64,000 bases of DNA from positions 6,078,501-6,142,500 of the forward strand of contig CM038925.1 of assembly GCA_021904315.1 (NCBI GenBank), in the 5' to 3' direction. The notes beneath the pieces were generated by a model. That model ran no database searches. It saw only the letters and a list, made by a program, of their open reading frames with translations, and was not told the DNA's origin. Positions within the stretch are counted from its first letter, which is position 1. Every line of letters starts with the position of its first letter. This document shows, piece by piece, positions 11,977 to 22,290 of the stretch. This DNA is from Sphagnum magellanicum. Its lineage: Eukaryota > Streptophyta > Sphagnopsida > Sphagnales > Sphagnaceae. The position numbers were made by a program, and so were the translations under genes.

Positions 11977-13210
11977 AGTGGCCTAGCCAACATTCAACAA
12001 AGAGAATGTGCCCCTTCATCCTTCATCATAGACAAAAGAAACAAGGCACCAAGAGTTAATAAGATCTATGCAGTAAATAGGAGAGGTAGATGGATAGGCA
12101 AAACATTGGAAGAAGCTATGAAAGTGATTGAAGGAGGGACAAGTTCATTAAGGAAGGCAATCATCTCATGGAACATGCCTCTGTCTTCCCTTTTAGACCA
12201 TTTGAACGGTAACAATGTGTAGAAAACTCAAGCCAATAGGTGTACTAACAAAAAAGGAGGATGTAATAATAATTGAATAAAACTTAAATATTTAGAAATG
12301 TAAATCATCAATCACTTTACATTAGTATGAAGGTTGTTGACTCACACAAATAAGGCCTACACCATTTAGGAGTGACATATTAAGGAATAGCTTGTGGTTT
12401 TGGTTCAAACAAAAGACACCCAAAATTGAACATTTAACACCCAAAACTTGAAGTTATTAGAAGACAAGGTCTAACAACTAATTCTTGCAACTTTTTCTAC
12501 CTAAACTTGCAAGCATTCTACACTAAACAAAATTACAACATAGATCATATTCAAAATTCAAACAAAACGAGAATTGAAATAAATACATAGTTAAGGGTGA
12601 GAGTTTTAACAAGAAGAGGTTCCAACCACTTTTATAGTCTCATTCCCAAGTCTTAAGGATTTTAAACTATAAATTGTGTAGTACATGCAATAAAAAGGAT
12701 TCTATGTGGACTTAGGGTTTTACAATTTTAAAGATGAAAGAATGCAACACAATTACATCAAATTTTGCAAACCAAGAACATGTGTGGCAATGCAAAAGAA
12801 GGCTTGGATGACATGTTTCCTAGATCCAAAGATTTTTTTCCTTCTTCAAAAGGTTTGTTCTAAATGGAATTTCTCTAATCAATCATCACCTTTTAATTTT
12901 GCATAGACATGGTTTGCATGTAGCATTAAAAAAAAAAACATAGAAATGGACATGGTCACCTTGCCTTTTCACAGATCAAATACACTCCAACCCCTAAATT
13001 TATTTTGATTTAAGCCCTTTCAAAATGACATTTACAAAAGAAAAGGATGGGGTTATGGTCAAAAGAAAATAGAATGAACCAAACAAAATTACTCTAATTG
13101 GATAGGTTGACAAAACATTGAATCAAGCACAAGTCAAGCATTAACCAAACATGAGTATGAACTTAACATGATTAGCAAAATGTCCATATTAATGAAGTTT
13201 TTGGTATGGA
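11977..13210 (+). pseudogene. decayed CENP-B/Tigger-like (DDE_1) transposase
   Basis: Translated fragments appear in the order expected for a pogo/Tigger/CENP-B-type transposase. 11977-12222 carries a psq-type helix-turn-helix (RGRWIGKTLEEAMKVIEGG, then a SSLRKAIISWNMPLSS-like helix and DHLNG). 12221-12280 has GVLTKKEDVIII. 12344-12448 has the second DNA-binding helix region (TQIRPTPFR, FWFKQKTPKIEHLTP). 12489-12590 has the entry to the catalytic domain (FYLNLQAFYTKQNYNIDHI, then NSNKT where the family usually has a DET-type catalytic motif). 12712-12830 has GFYNF and IKFCKPRTCVAMQKKAWMT. 12949-13020 has DMVTLPFHRSNTLQPL and FKPF. 13073-13135 has NEPNKITLIG and VDKTLNQ. Pieces lie in all three frames with several in-frame stops, and the first catalytic Asp/Glu motif is eroded. 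It cannot be functional. Family assignment rests on recalled domain patterns, not on a search. Confidence 0.85.
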
Positions 13211-13216
13211 ATATGA

Positions 13217-14532
13217 TGTGATGGCATTGATGTAGAAAAAAATGATTTTGAAAAATATAGATGACCAACATATTAAAATGTAACTTGCCATGTTTTTTAT
13301 AAAAAAATTTATTCATATGTTAAACTAGGGTGGATAAAGTCCAATACAAAAAAAATAAAATTGTTTAGTCTTGTCATATGGGTTATGCAATAAAAGTACA
13401 TATCTTACTTACAATGTATTTATAGTGTTATTAACAATATTTAATCTTGCAAGTATGGACTCCACATGTGTTGAAAAATGTGCCAAAAAGTATTACACCA
13501 TAATGCGCTTTCATCCTTATATAACTTTAGAGAAATGAATGATAAGACATTTAAACATCTAAATGATTATAAACAATAATGATAAAAAAGGTTCCACATC
13601 AAATGATGAAGTTCATCACATAAGCAATGAGGGGAGCAAATAATTTACAATTTTAAAAAATGTAATTACAACAATCCATTCTAAAGCATTTAGAAATAAC
13701 CCTTTAAGTAGATCAAAAATTGAAATTAAGTATTATGTGAATATGCTTTAAAGCCTTATTGTGACAATAGATGGGTAAAAAATGAACATATAATGACCCT
13801 AGATAATCCTAATTCATAAATTGTCGTTCATAAATTCAGCAAGAGTTTTAAACCTCTTTTAATTTGACCCAAGAGCACATGAACTTCCACAACTTCTTGT
13901 TGTTCCATTTGCTTGCAAAACACACCAAGGATAAGAAGCCACTAGTAGATTATTCACATTCATATGTTGTATTTTTCACAAATATTTAGGTATTCTACAA
14001 AAAAAAAACCTATAAAACAAACCAAAAAAGTAAAATGAAAAGAAAGGGAGGAAAAACGAGTGTAAATAATAGTAAATGTTTGTAACGTGGGGTTGAGAGC
14101 CGTTCATAGTCAATTAAGAAATGTTCATTTGAGTATAATTTAATTTAACTTGGTCTACAACAATTGTAAGGGATGTAAAAGACCATTTCATTGCAACGTT
14201 CAAGTTGGTTTATGAGCACATCAATGGGGGTATAGAAGAGGACCTCAAAATCATGACAATAGTTCAACAAAAAGGCCAGACAATGGGCCAAGGTTAGGAT
14301 GCATGTGGCAAATCATATTATAGCACATTGCAACCTTCTAATGAGGAACAAAAATCATAAGGGCAAGGAGGTAGGATGCCAAGAAGGATTAATTGGCAAG
14401 GGGAAAAAACATCATAAGCATGATAAAACAATAAGAAAAATGAAAACATCATTTGAGCAAGATCAACTATCAAGAGGAACAAAAGCATCGTGAACAAGAT
14501 CAATTTTTAAGAAAAACAAGAACATCACAAGT
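13217..14532. other. AT-rich intergenic DNA, no gene seen
   Basis: Apart from the solitary terminal repeat at 13490-13516, no gene, RNA or convincing repeat was recognised. Confidence 0.55.
13490..13516 (-). repeat. solitary GGRTGAAAGCRCATTA-type terminal repeat
   Basis: Read on the minus strand the sequence starts GGATGAAAGCGCATTATGGTG, matching the right terminus of MITE A (GGGTGAAAGCACATTACGGTG) with few changes. It lies about 300 bp beyond the transposase fossil and may be the right end of that element. Confidence 0.45.
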
Positions 14533-15180
14533 GAGTACAAGAAATCATAGTCCTTTGTACCCAAAAGAAAATTCAAAAAATCACCCTTGGGTGTTTTTGC
14601 CCATTTGTCCAACTTGAGTCAATTTCAACACATCCACTTTGACTACTATCCTTTTTTCCATCATTTTGATTCTAGTCAATATGTCCATTTTTTGGGGTCA
14701 ATTTTAGACTCTTTTTTTTTTAAATTAAAAAAAATTGATACCCCATTTCAATTATTTTTGTTATAATTTAACAATCTAGATAATAATTCAAAATGATAGG
14801 CAGGTAAAAAATAAATAAATAGGTACTACCTACATACTAGTCTAACTACCTAAGTAGGTTATTTAAAATTTCCTATGTTAAATTGAAGTAACCTTCTAGT
14901 CATATCACGTGGATATGCCCCCTAGGAGATGAATTGCTCTCCTTCACAAAGATAAGCCAATTCTTTAAACAATGGACCATTCCATTCTATAGTGATAACT
15001 TTTATCAATTTATTGATTTGACATGTTGATTCTAAATCTTGATACATAAGTAGATATGAAGGTAGGTAATAGGTTGGATGTAAGTAGGTAGGCTAGGTAG
15101 GTAGCTTCTATGCGTAGCACATAGGCTAGCTTTGTTGTGCTAATCAGTCATGGCTCTAGCTGAACTTTTGTTGTGCAGTG
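14533..15180. mobile_element. possible second CACTA-like non-autonomous element
   Basis: The left end GAGTACAAGAAATCATAG (14533 onward) resembles the CACTACAAGAAATCATGG terminus of the element at 20081-21376. Subterminal words TTGAGTCAATTT, CCACTTTGACTAC and GTCAATATGTCCATTTTTTG parallel its GTCAA/TTGAC-rich subterminal region. Its right part also carries a GTAGGTAGG-type core (about 15060-15105). The proposed right end, ACTTTTGTTGTGCAGTG ending at 15180, matches only loosely, so the boundary is tentative. Confidence 0.45.
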
Positions 15181-17850
15181 GGGGTGTAGCAGGTCACATG
15201 TTCCCAGTGGTTTTTTTTTAAGGAATTTCTTAATGTCGCCAAAGTGGCGGTCACCCATAGGAAGATGTTGAAAAAATGACGATTGTCCTTAAGTAAAACA
15301 ACTATAGAAGTTTGAACCCCCTTCTCCCCCCCCCCCACTCACTTTTGGCGATTGAAACATTCCAAAAACACTTCATTTTCAAATTTTTAATTTTTAATTT
15401 CTTTTTTTGGCTAAATTTCACCAGTTTAGAAAAAAGGCTCAACCTTGGGACATTCCAGAGTCCCAGAGCATTCATTGGGGCCATTGAAATGATGCAGGTC
15501 ATCTAATAATGCTTATTCATTCATCATCTAATAAAGCTGCACAGACCCAAAACCTCAGATTTATATGCTTCAATGGGCAATACATGACCCGCAAATCAAT
15601 TGCCATATGGAACTGGCAGCACCCACCAGTGCACCAAATAACTCTTTTGTGTGTGTGTGTGTGTGTGTTTGTTGAGTTTAGGGTTTCTCTTTCTCCTGCA
15701 AAGTGGAGGGTCTTAAGAAGAATCTGGAGGATGCAAATGGGCCATTGCAATGAAGCAGTAGGTCCTTGAAAAGCCTACAACTAACTGTCTGTTGTGGCCT
15801 CCTATCCATGTGCTGGTGCTGGTCTAGGCACACCTCTCCATCCATGGTTGTTGTGAATACAAAATAAATGGGTATCTATCTAGCTGCCATATTAGGTTTA
15901 GGGTCCACCCTCCTTCACACCAACTCATCATCATCATTGGTATGGACCAGTGTTGATTGATTTTTTTAATTTCCTCATGATGGCCAGAGAGGTTATCAAT
16001 ATCAATAAAATTGGGTGCTTTTAACATCACCAATATTTTGAGTAATAATTGTTGATTATATGCATAAGAGTAGGTTATCAAATAACCAGTTGATAACCAT
16101 CAGTTACCCTCTTGATTATTAGTGAGTAATACGGTTTTTTACAAAGTTAAAGTAATAATAATTTTAAAAATTTCTGTTTTTTTGGTTTTTAATCATAAGA
16201 TTGTTTACTGTTTATGGATTGGTCACCTATCTAGATGATAACCAAGTCATCCAGGTAGGTTCCGAGCAGGTTACTAAATTATGAAACTTTATTACCAATC
16301 AGTTAGGTTATTAATCAATTATTGAACAAATCAATAATCAACTGATAGGTTATTACTAATTGGATTGATAACCAACCAACACTGGTATGGACTTCAAACC
16401 TAGTCAAACCTAGTTCGTCCCAAATGCGGTTAGAAAGTAACCTTTTAAAGCTTTAACATCCATGATGAGCCTTTGGTTTTGGTGTCTAGCCTAACCAGGA
16501 TAACCAACCATAGCTAGTCTTGGACATGAACAAAGCTTGTGGGTACTTACCTTAACATGGTGTTCCAAGTTCCAATTTACAAGAGCTGTTTTTCCAAATT
16601 AAGTACTTTTAATACAAACGAGATTTGAGACATTAATTAATTATCGATATTCACAAGTCCACATACATGACATGAAGGTGGACATTCCATTTCCTGGGCT
16701 AGGATCACCAACTAAGGTTTAGTTGTCATGGATGCTACATTCAAAGGGGAGCTAAAGTGAACACCTTATGTGGTCATTGACTAAGTTCACAAGAACATCC
16801 AACTTGAGCATTTGAATAATTGGTGTAAAAGCCTCTGCCATGTTGCATGAGGTTATGTCCATTCTGCAAAAACCTATGCCAACATGGGTATCAGCTAGTA
16901 GCAAGCTCCCTAGCACCCTGACATGAACTAAGGTAATACCAAGCTTATACTTATATCATCCTGGTGAATAATATCAAATCTGGGTGGTTCTCAATTTTTG
17001 TGAAAATTGTTGATTTTGGTTTTTAGAATAAAATTTAAGAATTGACCTTATTTTTTTTTAAATTCAAATTTCAAAGAACTGACCCGGGTATAAGTTTTTT
17101 TTTTTTTGGACTAAACCGCTTCTCAAAGTGCTAGTTCTTAGAAGTTTAATAACAATCTAAGATGGGTATCAAAAATTAGTTATCAAATACTTTAAAACAA
17201 TTTACAAGCAAACTGAAATTTTTTTCTTGTTTTAATTTACAAAATGACTATTCCTGAATGTTCTTATTGTGTTTCCTATTTGTTTCAATGTTGGGGCGGT
17301 AGTCACACAATCAATGTGTCTCTTCATCTCTCTTGCAATAAAATCTTTGATCACTTTATGACACTCCTTTGTGGCACCCTCCTTTGCCTCTCACTAGCAA
17401 CGTTTTTTTATTTTGGCAAAATTTAGCATTTTTTCAAGCCAAAAGGGGTCATTCAATCACCTAGGTTTATTTCAAACCATTAGATTGGGCCAAAATTGTT
17501 GACAATTAATGATTTGTGATGTGGCAAGAGTCGCACTTTGTTGATGCAAGTTCAATCCATTGTACCCCACCTTTGCAAAACCTTATGGCCATTAGATGCC
17601 AAAATTTAATCGTGACTTTCATCAATTCACATCAATTCACATTAGCAACTACATTCATTGCATCGATGCTTGGTAGCATTCGAAAGCTTTCACTCACCAT
17701 TATTACCCTATTGTAAATATATATCGTCCATGTTTGCTTGTTAAATTTGTTGTCCTTGTTGCTTTCATTTTCATTATATGAAAGAGGTTGCTTGAATGAC
17801 AAACATTTAGCTTCAAAAACGCCAACAAACAACTATTAGTGAAAAGAAGC
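15181..17850. other. intergenic DNA, no gene seen
   Basis: The stretch contains a (GT)10 run at 15649-15668 and a diffuse AACCAGTTGATAACC/GGTTATTA-rich zone at about 16078-16380 with inverted words. Open frames here have no coding character. Confidence 0.55.
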
Positions 17851-17869
17851 TCCAATGGACATCTATTGG

Positions 17870-18085
17870 CACTTTCAAGCTTGCTATTTTCAAGTTTTTT
17901 GCAAATCTTGTTTTGCCTTCAAGCTTGCTACAAATCTCAATAATGTCATTGTTATTTCAAGCTTATTGCAAATCCTATTACTACAAATCCTAGTGTTATC
18001 GTTGCTATCTTCAAGCTTGTTGCAAATCTTGTTGCTACAAATCTTGGTGATGCAAATCTCAATGTTGCCTTCATGCTTGTTGTAA
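17870..18085 (+). repeat. degenerate repeat of CTTCAAGCTTGYTRCAAATCT
   Basis: The phrase TTCAAGCTTGTTGCAAATCT and variants recur at about 17875, 17917, 17958 and 18010, often followed by TGTTGCTACAAATC. The Leu/Ser-rich open frame across it reflects this repetition and is not evidence of a gene. Confidence 0.55.
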
Positions 18086-18234
18086 TCAATCTACTATGCA
18101 AAAGCCTCAAGGTATGATACTCCCATCCCTCTTGAGATCATCATTGTGTATAAAATTTGTAATTATGCTTTTGAAGCGTTATGAAATGCATTTTTGCATT
18201 CTAGTGTATGCAATTTTAAGTTATTGATGTACAT

Positions 18235-18480
18235 GAATTCTTGTGTTCTATTACAATATTTTGGTGTTGCACTTTGCTTTTGGTGTTTATTATAAGTACT
18301 TTGGTGTTTTTTGTTGTTGTGTGCTTTTGAATTATTTTCAATTGTATACAAATTTCGTTGCATTCTATTTTTAAATACTTCAGTGTTGCATTCTTTTGGT
18401 GTTCATTGTAAATATTTTGGTGTTGCATTATGTTGTGTGCTTTTGAGTTGTTTTCAATTGCATACAAGTTTTGTTGCTTA
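18235..18480 (+). repeat. two diverged tandem units of about 125 bp
   Basis: The order of words TTGGTGTTTATT, TTTTGGTGTT, GTTGTGTGCTTTTGA, TTTTCAATTGTATACAA and TTTCGTTGCATT in 18280-18365 is repeated with changes in 18397-18478. The minus-strand open frame spanning it is an echo of the repeat. Confidence 0.6.
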
Positions 18481-18560
18481 AATGTGTTATAAGATGTTTT
18501 TTGCATAATGTTCTTTTGTGTGTTTATGATCAAGGTTGGTTGTGGGTTTAAACATGTCAC

Positions 18561-20080
18561 TACATCAAGGAATTTTGATTTAACTTTGGTTTATGAGCAT
18601 TTTGGATGATGTTGCCATTGAGGCCCTTGCCAAATTTCAAGTACCAAAAGGTGAATGCATGCTATGATGTACACAAAAAATTGTCATAATTTGATAGATT
18701 TTAGTACATATTTGAGGTTCATGCATCATGGTGGAAATTTGGAAAGTAATTTTCACTAAAATTTTGTAATAGATGATGGTTTATGTTCCAACTAGCAATG
18801 TTATGTTGTGAAATCAATGCACATATGAATGATATAATAATCCAACAAAATACTATTTTGATTTGCAAAGCCTAGTCACATTTTTGCAATTCCAATAAAA
18901 GGACTAAGAAGTATTACATTAAATAATTATTCCATGCAATTTTACACATATATAAAAGAAACTATAATGATCAATCTTTCCCATCGAAGTTTTCAATTTT
19001 TTTTAAGGTTGTGAAATTTAGATTAAATGATTTAAAAATGTTCATAGTACATTATGGTATGATAATGTTGATGATTATGATTTCTTAAAATTGAAAATTA
19101 CCCTTTCATTAAAAGATTTACTTGGGCTAAGTGTTTTTTAAATCATATGACAAAAATAAGATGAAGTTTTGAATTTTAAAAAATGGAAATTACTATCAAA
19201 TAAGCGTTTTTAAAAAACCTTTATTAAATTATTGATATACATTTACACAAATGTATGATTATGTTTCAATTTCATATTCATGATTCTTATGACTTCTTTT
19301 ACTTTTGAAACCCAAATCATTTATGTGTGATCTTTGAAATAATTCAAAATGAGTGAAATCTTATGTGTTGCTACTTTTGATACTATATGTAGTTCCAAAT
19401 TTCCCTCAAATTGTGTACACCATATTGTGCATTCACTTAATAGGGTCTTCAAGGCTAAGGTTCAAGTCACCTAGGAGATTTTAGTAATAGATTTTAATGA
19501 ATAACTTTTGCACCTTGTTGCCATTTTTCCACCATTAAAATGCAAATGTTAACCAACTTACCTACATGTAATTTTTCACTCAATAGCCATTTACCTACAT
19601 GAAGTTTTACATAGTAGCAATTTTTTTGCATTGGGTTTTATTTAATTGTTGGTTTGTATACTTCAAATAACACAAGGTTGCTTCTCATTATCCTACTTTA
19701 CATTTGATTTTGTAATCAATTTTTAGGCTTGAACATGCATAACCATTTGATCACCCAAAAAAAGTGCTAGTTGCCAAATTGGCATACTCAAACTACTTGC
19801 ATATAGCCACATATACCACATGGAAAATATGAAAAAAAACACATTGTTCAATAAAATATCCATAAAAGCCTACCATCAATCCTACCTAACCCTAACCCTA
19901 AAAACCAAACATAGGTTTTTTTTTTTACCATGCTTGAATATCAATTTTATGGTGGATATCCTCAAGATGCCTATCTTCACTCCAATGAAAATGGACAAGG
20001 CACCTTTTAACCCAAGTGTCATTAATGGTCATACCCACTAATTATTGTGGTGAAAATTGATCTAAAGTATTGTGTAGTTT
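18561..20080. other. AT-rich intergenic DNA, no gene seen
   Basis: No supported gene was found. A CCTAACCCTAACCCTAAAA stretch at about 19885-19903 resembles a few telomere-type units but is too short to be meaningful. Confidence 0.55.
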
Positions 20081-20460
20081 CATTATAAGAAATCACAGTT
20101 TATTTGATTAAAAAATTAAACCAAAAACCAGTCATTTTGACATTTGGTCAATTTGACCATTTAGTCATATTAAATAAGTTGATTTGAACATGTCCAATTT
20201 GACTAGTGGTTTTTTTGATTGACCATAAAATGGTCTTTTTGACTAATCAAATCAAACCAAAATTTGGGCAACCCAAAAAAATTAATTAAAAAAATAGCTC
20301 AATTTGTAAATATTAAAAAAAATAATAATAATAAATACCTACCTACCCACCCACACATGACCTCCTACCTACTTATCCACAACCCACCTATGTATTATAC
20401 ATTTACACACATGTACAAGGTATATATATGAATATACATACTCCACATAATATATGTTGG

Positions 20461-20525
20461 TAAGGGAATTGAACCTTGGTCTCCTTGGTTCCACATTAAT
20501 GTTTTGCCCATTAAACCACCCCACC
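20461..20525 (-). repeat. tRNA-derived SINE-like fragment inside the CACTA element
   Basis: On the minus strand a GGTGGTTTAATGG A-box-like motif is followed about 35 bp later by a GGTTCAATTCCC B-box-like motif preceded by GGAGACCAA. This layout is typical of the tRNA-related head of plant SINEs. It is not a foldable tRNA gene as far as I can see. Confidence 0.35.
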
Positions 20526-20639
20526 ACTTTGTAGAACAATATGATACCAAATGAATTTAACATGTATCCTTGAACTTCCATGAAATTTTTGTCAATGTGT
20601 ATAACAACATTTGAATTTCAATTTTTTTCATAATTAGGT

Positions 20640-21085
20640 TAGTAGGTACCTAACTAAGTAAATAGGTGGGTACACATACCTACCTACCTATGTTTTTAAA
20701 TGTTCATACCTATTTATGTAAACTATAAGTAGGTATGTAGGAGATATTAAGTAGATAAATAGAAAAATAAAGTATAGGTAAGTAGGTAAATACATGGGTA
20801 ACTTTGGTAAATAGTAAGTAGATAGTGGTAGGCAAGTAAGACATAGGTAGGTAGATGGCAGGTAAATAGGTAGATAAGTAGGTAGGACATAGGTAGGTAA
20901 ATATATAGGACATAGGTAAGTAGATGGTAAGTAAATAGGTAAATAAGTATGTAGGACATAGGTAGGTAAATAGGTAGGTAAGTAGGTAGGACATAGGTAG
21001 GTGGATGGTAGGTCAATAAGTAGGTAGGTATGACATAGGTAGATAGATGGTAGGAAAATAAATAGTTAGGTAGGTAGCTTAGTAG
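20640..21085 (+). repeat. TAGG/TAAG-derived tandem repeat
   Basis: The stretch is composed of GTAGGTAAGTAGGTAGGACATAG-like variation in which 4-bp TAGG units are organised into higher-order blocks ending in GACATAGGTA (near 20848, 20886, 20916, 20956 and 20990). An opposite-strand CCTACCTACC patch lies at 20336-20375. The Tyr/Leu/Thr-rich open frames on the minus strand are direct translations of this repeat, not genes. Confidence 0.85.
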
Positions 21086-21515
21086 GCATAGCAAATAGGC
21101 TAATTAATATGGCCAATTTGACTAAGCATGGCCATTTAGTATGGCCAATTTGATTAGGCCATGGGCATTTTGATGGACCATTTAAAAAATTTGTCCTTCT
21201 TAACTAAATGTATGACTTAACACTTGGTCAAAATGGTCATTTTAGTAAAAAAAACCAACCAAAAGAACCATGTGTTTTTCATGCCCCATGCCTTTAGTCA
21301 AAGTGAACATCCTTTTAGTCAATGTGGACATTTTAATCAAGTTGAACTTTTTGAAAAACCATGATTTCTTGTAGTGTTTTTAGCTTGTTAATGATTGTTG
21401 CCCAACCTTGGTAAGAATTTGAAGTAATATTAGCCATATATCAATTTTGTAATATCATGTATAAAGTTTTTCCATACCAACCAAAAGTCGATATGAAAGT
21501 TTAAAAACTACTTTA

Positions 21516-22290
21516 AGGTGAAAACACACTACAATGACCCCTTTTGGGTTATCAATTTGTACTACTTTTTAGGGATGTGCAAAGTTTGAGTGTATCCCAC
21601 TTCAAACTTTTGAAATATTTTCACAATATTTTTGCATATTATGTTAAAATATAACCAATGGAAGATATTTAAAAAGAAGTTATTTTGTTTCATTTAATAA
21701 AATGGGGGATTAGAATATATTTGTGGAAACGAATGTAATGTAAATGTGTACTCAACAACACATGTACTCCAAAAAAAATTTAAATACTTTAAATTTTTAT
21801 GAAAGTTGAAGGTTTATTGAACCATGTCATTTCACATGATTTGAACCATGTTCAAATACCATGTGATTAATTTCAAATTTTTCATTTCAAAAAATAAATA
21901 AATTCAGCAAAGATGCAATAAATGTGTGATAAATTAAAATTTTGACAAGCAATCACATTCACACGGAAGAAAACAAGCAATTTAATTAGATGGGCCATAT
22001 TTTAAATTCCATTAAAATTGATTATTTTAATGACTAATGAACATTTAAAGTTAGTGCAGTCAAAATGAGACATTATAGCAATGTGGCCCTATTATACCAA
22101 TGTATAATTATACACTATGTTTATATTGAAACTTATTGTTATTTTAAAATAACAATTGTAGGGCCCAAAATTTTTAATTGATACCCAAAATTAAATGCAC
22201 CACGCTTTTGGAACAATTGTATTATATTTACTATAATATTGGACCCAAAAAAATGCCCAAAAGGGGTTCATTGTAATGTGCTTTCAACCC
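21516..22290 (-). mobile_element. MITE-like element, copy B (inverted relative to copy A)
   Basis: Read on the minus strand, the element starts GGGTTGAAAGCACATTACAA and follows copy A (10631-11447) through to its end GGTGAAAACACACTACAATG. Shared landmarks include CCCTTTTGGG near each end, the phrase TTTAATTTTGGGTATCAATT, and TGAGTGTATCCCACTTCAAA in the other arm. It is somewhat shorter (about 775 bp) and diverged. No open frame is present. No clear target duplication is visible. Confidence 0.78.

Larger units (their letters stand above)
20081..21376. mobile_element. non-autonomous CACTA (En/Spm)-like transposon with TAGG core
   Basis: The right end read on the minus strand is CACTACAAGAAATCATGG, the classic CACTA-superfamily terminus. 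The left end CATTATAAGAAATCACAG is its inverted partner with four changes. The trinucleotide TTT flanks both ends, consistent with the 3-bp target duplication of this superfamily. Multiple subterminal copies of GGTCAATTTGACCATTT-type words lie on both sides (20135-20265 and 21105-21345), also typical. The centre is non-coding and is largely a TAGG-derived tandem repeat. There is no transposase, so movement would depend on an autonomous relative. Confidence 0.72.

Noticed and set aside
18216..18560. 114-residue Asn/Lys/Thr-rich minus-strand frame
   Set aside because: It is an echo of the roughly 125-bp tandem repeat.
19885..19903. Interstitial telomere-like CCTAACCCTAACCCTAAAA
   Set aside because: Only about three imperfect units, too short to distinguish from chance.
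20710..21094. Tyr/Leu/Thr-rich proteins of 94-115 residues on the minus strand
   Set aside because: They are direct translations of the TAGG/TAAG tandem repeat and lack any start or codon signal.
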